Of a stretch of DNA of 64,000 nt, positions 26,116-39,100 are shown one piece after another. Under the pieces are notes generated by a model. It searched no databases. It was not told where the DNA came from and saw only the letters and a program-made list of their open reading frames with translations. Location of the stretch: the NCBI GenBank assembly GCA_964036155.1, contig OZ038422.1, positions 3,929,201-3,993,200 of the forward strand, in the 5' to 3' direction. The position numbers and the translations under genes are program-made. The DNA is from Diploscapter coronatus. Taxonomy: Eukaryota; Nematoda; Chromadorea; Rhabditida; Rhabditidae. Within the stretch, counting starts at the first letter, position 1; each line of letters begins with the position of its first letter.

Positions 26116-27696
26116 ATGGCGCTAATTTACGCGACTGTAATGCAAAATAATCGAGTAACCAATTTCGAAATTTCCTCCAATTCGACAATTTTAATCCGCA
26201 AATTTCAGAACGACAAAATGGCGTTGATCTATGCGAATGCAGTGAATAAACGGATGAACCATCCACTGGGTGGGAAGCCTCCGAAGAAGACATCGGTGAC
26301 GGGCTGTCCGAAGGAGTTGAGAGAGCTGCAGTCATCCAGAATCTCAGAAGGCAGCGAGAAAGGTGGATCCCTGGATAATGGAATCGCGCAACCGCTGAGG
26401 AAGCAGTAAGTAAACAACTAAGCTAAGGCGTGTTCATACTTTTATATCGTGCCAAAATCAAGCGATTTTGCGTGCAAACTTTTGATTTCTATGTCAAGAA
26501 GCTGTCAAAGGTTTGCATGTAAAATCGCTTTGCATTGGTATGATATCAAAAAGTAAGAACACATCCTAGTGAGATTAACCAAGAAAGATAATGTTCATCA
26601 ATAGATTACATATGTTTCAATTTTTTTGTGAAATGATGAAGCTGATGAGGTATTTGCAAGATAGCAAGTTTTCATGTAACTAAAAACCCGAATTTAGATC
26701 AGCCTATGCCAAGAGCCCCATGAACAATTCGCCATGCTCTCACAAAAAGTCGAGTTCCAAGCATAAACCTGTGCAGAGGAGTAAAACGAGGTAACCATTG
26801 GACCCATCATTTATCAAAACCACCGGCAATTGTGTTTTAGTGTTGGCGATTGGGCAAAGCGCAAAAGTGATGATGATATGTTGCGGAAGATATCTCAGGT
26901 AACCAATCTTTCAACATAAGTTCCTTAGATACATTAGAAGAAATAGTTTTTAGTAATAGTTGCTTGGATAATAAAAGTAGTCGAAATCTATCAAACAATG
27001 GACACATTTTGATAGGAATAAAATAACCTCTTAAAATGAATTATGACCTCGAGTTTAGCCAGTGATGATGCACTCGACCATTCACAACTTGGACGGCTCG
27101 CAATCTCCAATCAGCTGCAGCAGTAGCAACTCGATCAATAAGGAAGTCAAGAAATCGTCGATCGCAAAAAAGTCAATAGTTCAGGTATGTTTCATAAAAT
27201 TTCGAATAGAAAACAGAATAAATTTATCAATATTCCGGGATCTTTTTTCTATTATAAATATGTGAATTATGAAAACACTAGCCAATTGAAGCAAGAATTT
27301 AAATTTGTGACTTCTTCCTCACTGAAATATATTTATTTCTTCGATTTAGAGCAACGAAATCGTGCAGAAACTCGAAAAAGTGACCTTCTCTGAGGATCCA
27401 CCCGAGTTAAGACGTGTTAGTGTCAGTTTGGATGCCGAACAGTGGAAGGACGCTGAAAAGTAAACTTGCCTGATATTTTTGTGAAAAGTTCTATTTATCA
27501 GATTATCACAAAATTCGCATAGGCAATTGACAGAAGATAGAACGCTTTCATCAAACATATCCATTAACACACAATTGTTCTTGAACGTAATATAGGAGTT
27601 TTCTCTTTCAGAAAGGAAAAAGAAGGGCCGTTCCAGAAGATGAAGAGGAAGATCAGTAAATTGCGATTCACTGGTTTGGGATCCGGGGGAAGTTGA
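26116..27696 (+). CDS. Small basic Ser/Lys-rich protein, not recognised
   Basis: Exons 26116-26136, 26209-26405, 26698-26790, 26841-26898, 27059-27184, 27350-27459 and 27612-27696 join in frame to 690 nt and 229 residues, ending KLRFTGLGSGGS. Splice signals are good throughout (GTAATG, GTAAGT, GTAACC, GTAACC, GTATGT, GTAAAC; TTTCAG or TTTAG). The product is hydrophilic and rich in Ser, Lys and Arg, with basic clusters (HKKSSSKHK, KKSSIAKKS, KMKRKISK) and an RRVSVSLD segment that resembles a basophilic kinase site. I see no membrane segment or known domain. Exon 1 encodes MALIYAT and exon 2 opens NDKMALIYANAV, so the start sequence is duplicated and exon 2 could supply its own start. Further 5' exons may exist. 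AATAAA lies at 28084-28089. Confidence 0.68.
26426..26567. mobile_element. Foldback (MITE-like) element in an intron
   Basis: The whole segment is a long imperfect inverted repeat. The outer arms are AGGCGTGTTCATACTTTTAT and ATCAAAAAGTAAGAACACAT; the inner arms are AGCGATTTTGCGTGCAAACT and GGTTTGCATGTAAAATCGCT. It fills much of the intron after exon 2 of the unrecognised gene. There is no reading frame. The boundaries are approximate and I cannot define a target-site duplication. Confidence 0.7.
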
Positions 27697-28421
27697 ATCT
27701 GTTTTCGGTAAAATTGTCGTCCAACGAATTGAACATTCCTGCCTCAATATTTATTGACATGTACATTTCCATTTTCACTCCAAAATATGTTTCTAGAAAC
27801 ATCTTCTACTCCATACTTTATCATTTTTGATCTTCTTGTGCAATTGTTCGTATGTTATGCGTGCATTCAGACTTGTCAAAGTTCAAGATAATTTCCTTGT
27901 TGCAGCAGGTTTCAATTTGTATCAAGTTTCCGGGATGTTTGAATCATTTTCTAAATTTCCAATAACCTTATTCTCTTTATTGCATTTATTCAAAAATGAT
28001 ATGGCACATTTGTATCTCCATAGTTAGTCGATTCGTTAGAATTATGAACCTGTCAAATTATCGCATAAAAATCATCAAATCCAAATAAAATATCTCATAA
28101 AATTTGGAATCTGCTACCTGAAAAATTGCGTGAAACCAATTAGTTTACCCAAAAGAGCGAATTTTTAGCTGTTCAGAGATGTAAGTACCGATGAAATTAA
28201 CTCGTCAATGAAATATGGGCAAATTGAAGGCAACTCGAATCACGTAAGACATATTGAAATTCGAAATAGTGCAGTCGGTTGGTTGCAAAGGATTTGGAGA
28301 AAATTTCGAAATTTGGTAAACAAATAAATTTTAACTGTAGTTTCTGTTAAGCACCAGTTAATAATATTCTAGAAAAGTAAGCATATAAAATTACTTTTAC
28401 GAACAATATAGAAAATTTAAA
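27697..28421. other. Intergenic region, convergent 3' ends
   Basis: The 3' flanks of the unrecognised gene and the FAM21 gene. It contains AATAAA at 28084-28089 on the + strand and nothing else that I can support. Confidence 0.5.
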
Positions 28422-31400
28422 CTATTTCTTCTTTCTGAACAAATCCAGGTCGTCATCGGAGTCGTCGAATAAGCTTTTCGGTTTGACTCGAGATGATGTG
28501 AGAGCTGAAAATAGAGCGTACTCTTCAATAGTCTTCTCAACATTTTCAGCTACAATAGATAAACTAATGAAATAACGCTAGCAAATTGAATCAGACTTGT
28601 ATTATATATTTTAGTGCCTTAATATTTCGAAACATCAACTTTCCGTGCTATTTCAATCAGAATTATTGCACTTACTTGTCGTGGGCTTATGAATACTCGT
28701 CGTCGAGCTCAGAACTGTCGATTTCGCCTGACTTTGACTACTACCGACTCTGGGAGTCGTGGTGATAGGCTGGGCGAGACGGTTTGGCGCGGTCATGGAT
28801 GAACTCATTTGGTTCGAAGACTAAAATATGGTATTTCTCCAAAGAACAATGTTTTTTCCTCGCATTTATACCCTCGAGGATGAACCAGTGGGTTTGGCGA
28901 TAGGTTTGAAGAGGTTGTCTTCGTCACTGTCCGAACTGAAGATCGTCTTCTTTTGACCGGGGGCTGGCATGGTCTTTGATGCCGACGGTGGTAGGAACGA
29001 GGGGGATTTATCTGAATCAATTTCACCTTGAGAAGCTTGAAAAACTATTTGAACCATTTGAAGCTCCTAGTCTATTTGAATTAGGTGATGAACCGATCAT
29101 CGATGCACTCATTCTGGGCGATTGTCGCTTCGATTCAGAGCCGGATATTGAAGACGATGAAGATCTCCGTTGCGTTTTCATATCCTAGAATTAGAAATAT
29201 AGAAATTTAAAAAGCGTCCATCGTTATTGCACAAGTTTCGAAAAAAAATGTTCAAGGTGCGCAACAGCACTTTGTTGAATGAGAATGGTAAACTTTCAGC
29301 TAGTAGTAACCTTTCGATAACGAGGTCTAACCTTATTGCCTTGAACGACATTATCCATGCTTGCTAATAATTCATCCAACGCGGCTTCTTCCTTCTGACG
29401 CTGAAATCCAGAACATTATTCCTCGTGAAAAGCCTTCCTAGGTTTCTAACCTGTGACATAGCACTTTCCGTCCTGCTACTGCTGCTGCTAGCAGTGGAAC
29501 CAGTTGCAGTCGATCGTGGAGGAAGCCCACCTCTGGGCGAGACATTCCCTGATGTTCCAGAAGAAGAATCCCTCCTCTGTCCAGAATCACTGCCCAAACG
29601 AGTGCTTCCAGACAAAGTAGCCGATTTTCCAGAATCACTGCTAAGACGACTAGACGAAGATGCAGCCGTGCTGGAAGGTCGGGAAGAAGTAGAGGTGGAC
29701 GATCCTAAGTTGTGAAGATAATTGCATTTGTTTGGGGCAAGATAGATTTCATCAGATTTATGGCTCTCATATCACAGATTGATTTTTTACAGTTTCTCTA
29801 TGGCATGATTTGATATCAAAATCGGAATAGTCTAAGCTTCAGAATTAAGAATTTATAGCGTTTTACCTAATCGATTACTTGCTCCTGATCCTGGTTTTGA
29901 GCTTTCGTTGGTGGGTCGAATGACGACGCCATCCGTCGGAGTAATATTCGATCCAGGCCGAGGTGCATCTCTTGACGGCCGCGAAGAGCTTCCAACTCTG
30001 ATTGCAGCTGCACTGCTGGCTGGTCGGAGTGACTTGGGAGCGGGTTGCTGATTGGAACTGGAACGGAAATTGACCGACGAATACATTGATGAAGAGGACG
30101 GTGCTTCTGGCTCTTCGGTTCGAGATCGGAGATTTGCCAAATTTGAAGGTGGTCGTCGTGGTGGGCCTTTCGGACGATTCTGAAGAAGTATAATGATTAC
30201 AATAATTAATAACGTGAAGGTGAAGCAAAGAAACGAGTCATGAGGATATTCCTAAGTTATGCTTCACGAAATGACTTCTAGTATTAGTTGCATCACTATA
30301 GCGATGTGACGATAAATACATTAAGGTAATAAAACTCTAGGCAAACCTTCGTAACAAATTCCATTTTTGGTGCTTGTGACGAGACTGGTTCTTTGAACAA
30401 GTCTCTGCCACTGGGTTCTGGTCGAGATTCTGATCGGTTGATCATGATTGAAGCCAAGCTCGGACCTGGTCGAGAAGAACTTGTAGTTTCAGAGTCGGGT
30501 ATTCCGACGTGCGATTTCGGACGACCACTCTGAATTTTGTACTCATTGGTCGAGTTTGGCATCAATTCAATTACCAGCGGTGGTGGTCCCATAGCCAATT
30601 TGCTGCTGAGCAAAGAGGAAAATGCGGCGTTATTCAATTTCCCAGGCATTGTCGAATCGTCGTCTTCTTCGTCGTCACTGTCAGAAGAATTCAACGGTGG
30701 AGGCTCGGTTTGGTTCTGAAATAGTAGCGAGTATACCTATGTTCCAAAATTCTAGACAATAGCCTTCGTAATTTGATAAATTCGTAGGCAAAGAAGAGGA
30801 CTCATTACGAAACTGCTATCTTAGTTAGATTTTGCAAACGATGACTGACATTGCAGTTATAATCGATGAACATATGAATGTCTATATGCGAGACAATGGA
30901 AATCTATTCCAGGAAACATGTAGTTTCATGAAACTGCCAGAAAAAATGATTGTCGGGATTTTGTAAATGGTAATACGTAAAAATTTTGTCTGAGAAAGAA
31001 CAAATTTTGCTATAATTCGGCAAAAATTTGCACGCATTTTGGAGAATCGACGAAAAACAATAAATTGGACGGGGAGGAATGAATCAGCTTGTCATAAAAT
31101 ATACGCATATTTGGAATTATGAAATCAGCAAACGGTCTTGCACTGCTATGTTTCAGCAAATAAGGAGGAAATTTTGCCTTTTAGGAAAAGAAAAGAGCCA
31201 GAATGAATCAGGCGGTGAAAATATCGACGAGGCGCAGAAATGGGGAGAAAAAGGGGGAAAAGACTGACGTCCTCCTTTCTGGACCCACTGAATTAGTTCC
31301 AGAGAGGCGATGCATAGAATATGAGAAGCGGAGATTTTGAAAATTTTAGAAATGGGTGTTTCAAACAAATTTGTATGAAGAATAGACGTATTTTCCGTGT

Positions 31401-34400
31401 TTAATTAGTCGATATCAATTGTATGGTTTAATGAAAACGCTTTACAACTTCATATTAAAATAAATATCCACTCACAAAATCGCAAGACGAAACAGCCGAT
31501 GAATTTGAATTGGTATGCTTCAAAGGCTGCTTCGGTTTGACGATAGGCTTGGTAGATTTAGGATCTCCGAATAAGTCTTCGTCTTCGTTTTCGTCGAGAG
31601 TTAGAGCTGGAGGTTCTTCCTAAAATGAAACAATGATTTATTGGGTCTGTTTCAAAATTTGACAGAACTAATTCCATTGCTACTAATTTGTTTCAGATTG
31701 AATAGTAGTGGCTTGAAATTAGATAAGCGAAAATGTGAAAGTGGAGAGTAAATATGGTAAAATTTGTTCATCTATGATGATTTCTATCAAATTTGTTTTT
31801 CTATGTAAAGCATATACATTAATTAGAGGAATAAATTTAACTTTTCAAATGTGAAGAAAAATTTCGAAACTTTCCATTTGAAATTAGAGATTGTCGTTTT
31901 CAATTTAAAAATCATGTTGGTTGTGCTCATGAACACTTCCAGATTGTGTCAACAAATCGTTTTTCTCGCTTACTTGTTCTCGTTCAAATACAGGCTGTGG
32001 CACAAGCAGTGGTTCAGCCTTTTTTGGTTCGACAAATGAAGGGGCGTTTTGTGCAGAACTTTCCTCTTTTACAGGACCTTCAGAAACTGATTGAGAACTT
32101 GGATCGGTTGATTTATCTGAAAAAAAAACGTTAAAATTTTTGAATATGTTATGGAAATCTGTATTTAAAGTTGATTAGAAAGTCAATTATTGATCTTCAA
32201 TTCTAGTGTCATTAAGAATTATTTGCTAAAGAAAGGTTTCAGAGAAAAACTTGAACCAATACCCTCAAATCATTCTCGTTTAAAAGATGGATGATCCTTT
32301 CAAAGTATAAAAAATAACCTGGTTCCTGAACTAATGCAGTAGACTCTGAAGACTTATCAGTTTCCTGATTTAGTTTCTGTTCAGTAGAATCGTCTTTCTC
32401 AGTAGTAGATTCACTTCGCACCTAAAGTTAAACTGTAAAATTAGCCATAATTTCATTGCGCCTGACCTCGGCAGCTTCTGCTGAAACTGGTTTTTCACTC
32501 GGAGGTTCCTCCTTTTCTTCTGACTGAACGGAAATTGGCACTGACTGCTTTTCAGGTGTAACTTCTTGTGACTTCACAAGCTCCTAAAATAATATTCGGT
32601 CATAAATTTAACGTCTAATGAAACTGAAATAACTGAAATACTTCAAAAACCATTTTCATGAAAACTACAAATTTGGACTTAACAGGAGTTTGATTCCAAA
32701 AATGATCGTTTCGTATTAGATAGATAGACAAATAAAATATGAACTAAATTAATTTCGAAAAAAAAAAACAATCCTAGGTTTCACTTTTCTGAGGATCAAT
32801 TCCTCTTTTTGATGATTCAATTTGATCCTCCCACCTTCGCAACTTCTACTTCTTCGACTTTATCTTCGTTGATCTCCTGTTTGACGGTAACTCTGACCGG
32901 GTCTGGTTGTTCGTTTACTTTCAGTCCCGGTTTTTGCTGATCTCCTGTATCGGCTTTCTGGTTGCTTGTAAGTGAATTTGTTTGAGGCGGAGTTTTGCGG
33001 ACTTCCTAAAATAAAAAGTGATGATTTTGAGAAATGGAAATCGATAGTTGAGTGAAATCGAACAAGTTAAATAGTAAAGCTGGATTATGGGATAAAGGAG
33101 CCTCGCAAGAGGGATGCGACTTGACTTATCCCTCATCTCTCTTTCATCTCTTTGCCATTGTGTAAAGCTCTCTTGAATCATCTGCTCTCGTTTTCTCTCC
33201 TCAATTTCATCCTTCTCTGCTCTGTGTGGGCTATCGATTGCAATGCGTTAAATCAGTGACATGTGTTGTTTATCGCAAGTCACTTTGGGGTCCAAAACAG
33301 AATTTACATAATCCCTTGGAAAGTGATAAAATTATGAGTTCTAGCGATAAAGTTGCAATAAAACGATATTTCTAAAGGGCTCTGCATCAGTGATGTTCAA
33401 TCGTTATGCGCAAATTTCTTGAAAGTTTTCGGAAGAATCAGTGAAAAGAGAAATATTTATCAAAAAGTTTTCAGGATATTAATTTTAGTATGTTCCAATA
33501 TATCGTGGATTAAATTGAAATATCACAAATGTTGATGAGTAAATCTGAATACAATTGAATAGCGTTAGTCAAATAAAAGAAATTGTCTAGATTTTAGTCA
33601 TTAAGTTGCTAAATTTAATGAGTATGCATATCATCCAAACACACATCCCAGAGGATATACATTTGAATAAATGTAATTTATGTAAAATGAAAATACCTGT
33701 TTGATAATCGGCCTCTGTTTCGATATGAAAATATCGCCTTCATCATCCGAGTCGTCGAAAATGCTTCTGTATTTTGCCGATCTCTGCTCATTCGTCAATG
33801 ATTTTGAAGCGGATGGTTTTGAAACATTTGTGGATTCCTTGACCGTTACACGATTGATTGTTTCGGCCTTTGAAGATGTTGTTGCTTCAGGTTTCACAGG
33901 AACATTAGCCTGCTGAATCGTTTGACGTTGGTGAATATTTTTCAAATATTTCTTCTTTGTTTTAATTTAGAACCATCGATAAGTCACTTAATAAAGTTTA
34001 TAGGAGGTTATGTGACCACCAATAAATTGAAACATACCATTTTATCATGATATTCAAAATAAAGTTAACGAACCTTGCTTGTGATTGGAGGAATATGCCT
34101 GGCTGAGGCTGAGATAGACTTGAACAGATCTCCATCATCACTGTCAGAGTCGAATATCGATCGAGTTTGTGGAGCCTAAATAGGTGGTTCGATAATTTTT
34201 AGATAAGCAATAAAAGTTCAAAATTAATTAATGCAAATTCGATGAAGTGCTAAGATTTTCAAATTCTACAAAAAGCATTCTTTAGAATCCATAAAATAAT
34301 AAATGACTATTTGAAATTAATATCTGTCTTACCTGTTTCTGTTCTTGCTTCTGAACTGAAGCTTGCTTCACAATTGGTTTTTCATCATCTTTCTTGTCTT

Positions 34401-36187
34401 GATTGGGTATCACAGGCGATTCTTCTTTCTTATTCGGTTCGATCGACCTCCTTTCGATCTTTTCATCGACGGGTGGCTGTTGTTTTTGTGTAACTTCTCC
34501 GTGATCCGATGAATTCAGCTCCATCTTCTTGTCAGCAGATAGCTGTTTCTTCTGAATCTGTGCCTGTATTTCATTAGCCATTGGAAGCACGGCTCTCGCT
34601 CCAGCAGGCAGCCTCTTGATAATTTCTTCTTTCGACTTCTCAGGTTCAAAAGCAGGCGACGGAGAACTACTCGGTGGACGGGCAAATCGCTGAGAAAGTG
34701 ATTTTATTCAAAGGACAATTTTGATCCGATCTTTCAGATACAGCAATGGTGTAACTATTTAACTCGATATGTTACAGATTATAACAGATATCAAAATATT
34801 TACAAAACGAACGTCAGGGCAAAGAATGAAGAGCAAACAAATGATATGAAAAAATCTACTCACAGTATTTGACGACGTTGGCTGCTCATTCTCCTCATCA
34901 GACTCGTCGAAGAGACTCGATTTCTGCGATGCTGTTGGATGAACAAGAATTGGCTGCTTTTGATCTCTCGATGAAGCAACGCTGCAAACGAGATTTTTAC
35001 ATCTTTATTCTAGTAGAAAAGTACCTTTCTCTTGAGCTGATCGAATGCTTGTCAATCGATCTTGCATCCGCCGGCACAAGCACCTTTTCTGTAGCTTCGT
35101 TTTGCTTCTGAACGTTGTTCTGAAACAACACCAATTTGTTTTACAATCGAAAATTATCTTACAAGTTGCGATGGTATTATCGGAGGCACAGGGGGTGGCT
35201 TAGGAATAACTGGAACTGCATCGGGATGGACGGAAATAAGTCCTCGTATAGGTTCTTGCTCCTGATCCTGTTCGATTTCAGGTTCAGAATCTTCTTTGAC
35301 CAAAGTTGGCTTTGAAACTGACTCGAATCGGCTAGTGGATTGTGTAGAAAATGCCTTAAATTCGGATGTTCCGATCAAAGGTGGCAGTTCGGGGAGATCT
35401 TGGTGCGACTGAAAATTGATATATTTAAAGATTTAATATGCATCATTCTCAAGTATGAGTTGATAATGTACTCTATTTTATTTGAATTCGTTAATGAATA
35501 AATGATACTCTTATCACATTAGTTATCAGGCTATATATATTTTTTTTTAAATTTCTAAGCTTTACCGATAAACTGAACCCAATAGCATTCAACGATTCAT
35601 GTAGAACTGTATGCACGAGATCTTTGGACGTTTGCTCTGAGCTCGCCTCGACCTGTGTAACGAGCCGTGATTTGATGTAGTCTGAGTCGTCTTCGATACG
35701 CTGCAAAATTTTGGTTAGTATTTTTTTTTTAAATTATAAGTTTGTTGATAATTTATGAATTGTAGCAACTTATATTTCAACATTTCACACCTGTTCAACG
35801 AATTTCACGTTCGCCAAGGCTTTCAAGCAACAGTTCATATTATCGATGTGGGAGTCTAGTCGCTTTATCTAGAAATTTGGTTATTATTTTAACTACGTTT
35901 TAAATTTTTACGAGAACACTTGGATGCAGAAAACAATAATTGGATGTGATATACGTTTGGAAACAAAAATGTGACAATTTACCCGCTTCACGGTTTCATC
36001 GAGCCTCACTTCAACCGCATTGCAGGTGTTCAATAAATTCGTTGAATATTCTTCTAGCAAAGTAACAAGCTGAAAAATTTAATTGAAAAAAGTCTTATAC
36101 AAAAGATAATACTTGAGAATCCTCTGCTAAAGTCCACTGAGGAATTTTTGCATGTAGCGAATTAAGTGAATTCGGAGAGTCACCCAT
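28422..36187 (-). CDS. WASH complex subunit FAM21/WASHC2 homologue
   Basis: Twenty-three minus-strand exons: 36113-36187, 35983-36069, 35791-35868, 35566-35700, 35163-35408, 35025-35119, 34864-34981, 34333-34689, 34074-34175, 33697-33912, 32835-33005, 32467-32583, 32319-32421, 31974-32116, 31476-31619, 30347-30715, 29867-30179, 29451-29704, 29332-29400, 29109-29184, 28872-29035, 28676-28820 and 28422-28549. They total 3705 nt and 1234 residues, against about 1340 in human. The N-terminal head (WTLAEDSQ ... LLEEYSTNLLNTCNAVEVRL ... LPELPPLIGTSEF) matches the WASH-binding head. The long disordered tail carries acidic LFa-type motifs such as SLFDESDEEN (near 260), IFDSDSDDGDLF (near 405), IFDDSDDEGDIF (near 485), EDEDLFGDP (near 695), FSSDSDEDNLF (near 1120) and the terminal SLFDDSDDDLDLF. 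TKNRPKGPPRRPP at about 851-863 fits the capping-protein interaction motif. FAM21 tethers the actin-nucleating WASH complex to retromer on endosomes. Confidence 0.9.
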
Positions 36188-39100
36188 AATTCATGACCAA
36201 CTAGCTGCTCAATAATTATTAGAAAAAACGAAAATATTTACAGAGCTTTAGAAAATTGACAAATCACAAAGGTCGGCGAAATCACAGTACAAACATACTG
36301 CATTTGATTGGAGCCGCTTAATGCCCAACGCGTCTGACATCAAATACGCGTAAACACATTATTTCGTTCTTATAAACTTACAGTTCAACACTGTGATTCA
36401 TAATAAGTCGTAATATCATCATTTTTAGAATTTTCCGATTGAATAATTTGTGTGACATTCTTTGAACAAATTTACTCTTATATTTGAGGCAGTTTTACAT
36501 TTGAATGGTTCACATGGTTTTCCCTTATCTCTATATCTAGCACGCACTTTTGAATGCATGAGTAAGTTAATTTTTAAGATACCAAATTTCAACGTTAAAT
36601 CCCTTTGTTCTGACAATTTATTGTGAAATCTCATAATTTTTCAATTCTCTAAACTTCATGATATTTCGAATTAGGCCTATTTTATAAGCTTTCTTTTATT
36701 CATCATCTGTACCATTTCGTACCATCCTGCAAACCTCCTGCATCATAATTAATTTAATTAGGTGACCTATTCAAAACTTACAATTTCAAATTTTATAATT
36801 CGTAGTTTGAAATTTCATATTTGAACACACCTTTCTTTTTTATCAATTCGCCCCTTTACGGCTATCATTCTCCTCTTATCACTTGGGCGTTCGTTTCTGC
36901 CATTCTCTGCAGAACGAATGTTCGTTCACTGCGGTCCGTGCCATGTTGTGTCAAGTTGTTGCAGGGTCGGGCAGAAGGGGCAGGGATCACCGACCTGTGC
37001 AGCAGGAAAGGCACTACGAAGAGTGTCTAGACCATTTTTCTTTCTCTAACAGGGCTTTTCCCTGTTCCCTCCGTTCAATTTTCCTGCCTCCGCTTCGTCC
37101 TGTTCCATTTTTATTTCTCTGACCAGTCCTGCCCCCCGGTTTGACTGCTCCATTTCAATCCCCTCCCCTCTCTACTAATTCCTCCCTCTCAAAAACGCCC
37201 ATCCTCCTCATCCCAATGGCACTCCTTTGAACGGCCACAGCATTTTTATCCGAGATGCACTCTCGTCCTTCTTGTCTCTTTTCGACGCCACTTTGCGAGT
37301 CGAGTGACCAATGTCCAATATACAAAGTTAGATGTATGGAGTTTGGAATTGCTTGGAATATATAGCTCTAAATCTAGATACACAAATCTTAGGTGATACT
37401 AAAATAGAGCGAATACGCTTCAAATCATTTGAAGATTCTTCACGGCGCTTGTGAACTCGTTTTGATTTGGCTAGCTTGATCAATAAAACAAGTATCACCA
37501 GAAATAACGACTATAGAAAGGAATAAATGACCAAACGTTATTTCAAAACCATTACGTTTCACAAAAACGAAAAAAAAACTCATAATTAAAGCACAAAAAT
37601 CTTTCTTTGCTCCACAATAGATCGTCCAGTCAACTAATTTCAAATTAAACTATTTCATATTCATATTTGATTGAAGATCGAAATGATCCTCCCTCGTGGA
37701 CTCTTCGATTTTTGTTCGTTTGCGAGGTCAAAAATTGCTGGTCGTGTCTCCCTCTGCCTCTCCAAACATCATTCTCTTTTTCACTTCTTCAACTCTTTCC
37801 CTCCCTTCAAATCATTTGCTCTGACTCTCTATAATTTCGTGCAGCAGCGCAAAAAACTGTATATGTTCTGAACGAAAAAGGGTAAGAGTGGGATGATGAC
37901 GAAACGCTGAAAAAGTGTAGTTTGGAAGACGACTTATAAAATAGCGATTAGTGGGCCTGAGGATAGCCGAATTTCTCGTTATTAGTATCTTAGAAAAACG
38001 TTTAGTACGGATCTGATATTATATACAGAATCTAAACGAAGAAAGCTTCATTGTGCTTGCTTCAGCAGATTTCTTTTTAAAAAACTTGAAGAAAAAAACT
38101 TTCACATTTAAAGCTATCAAATTCTGAACAAAAAATTTTCAGGCATAGAAGAAATATGGAAAGAAAAATATCAGACATAAGCCGTACTGAACCATATCAA
38201 TAATTTTTTATTATAAGCAGGGGTATTTCCAAATTTCCGTTTCCGTCTATTTTTTTACTAATTTCTGCTTCGCTTCTTTCGTTTTCGAAAATTTTTAAAT
38301 CTATTCCCGAACACCCCTAATCATGATCCCATTTTCGAAGCAAAATCCCTAAAACAGGAAACCTTTCTCTGATAATTTTAAAATTGGAACTCTTCAAGTG
38401 TCATCTATATTCAAACTTGTACGATTCTAACGAGGTTGAAAAGAGCAATCTGGGATAAGTTAACAAAAAGTCAAAGCACAATTCATATTTTGATCAACTT
38501 TTACATGTCGCTACTTTTTACCCATTGTACTTGAGTAAGTTCACCGATTGAATAGAGCCGCTAAAAATACTGCACGCTCGATTAAAATAGCCGCTTGCAA
38601 TTTTACAGGTCAGCACGCGTAATCACGAGGAGTTTTTGTGTTGCATACATATTGCATTGCTCTTTTTATATTTGATCTTCTCATCTTCTCACCCCTCCAT
38701 ACTTCTATAGTTTGATCTCGTACAATCTCAAGGAATTTCATATAACGACTTTTCACTGGTGACTGAGAAATGTATAGATACTTTACGTTTCAGCAAAAAG
38801 TAGCCATAGTATAAAAATCGACTGAACTAATACGAATTCCAAACGCCAAGATTTCATCAACGTTAAGGTCTATAAACTACACAATTAGCTCGAAAATCTA
38901 TCGTTATTTTCCAGGATTTACAGACTAGCATCAATTTTTAATTTAAGTTTCAAAAATTCACTTGAGCAATTGACATTTTAGAAATTTGATTAGGTGTGCG
39001 TTGTTAGAAACTATTTTACGACTTTCAAAGCTATCGATTAATGACGGTTGCATATCTTCTTTTGACATTGGGTTTGCAGCATCTACAAGCCTTAAAGTTT

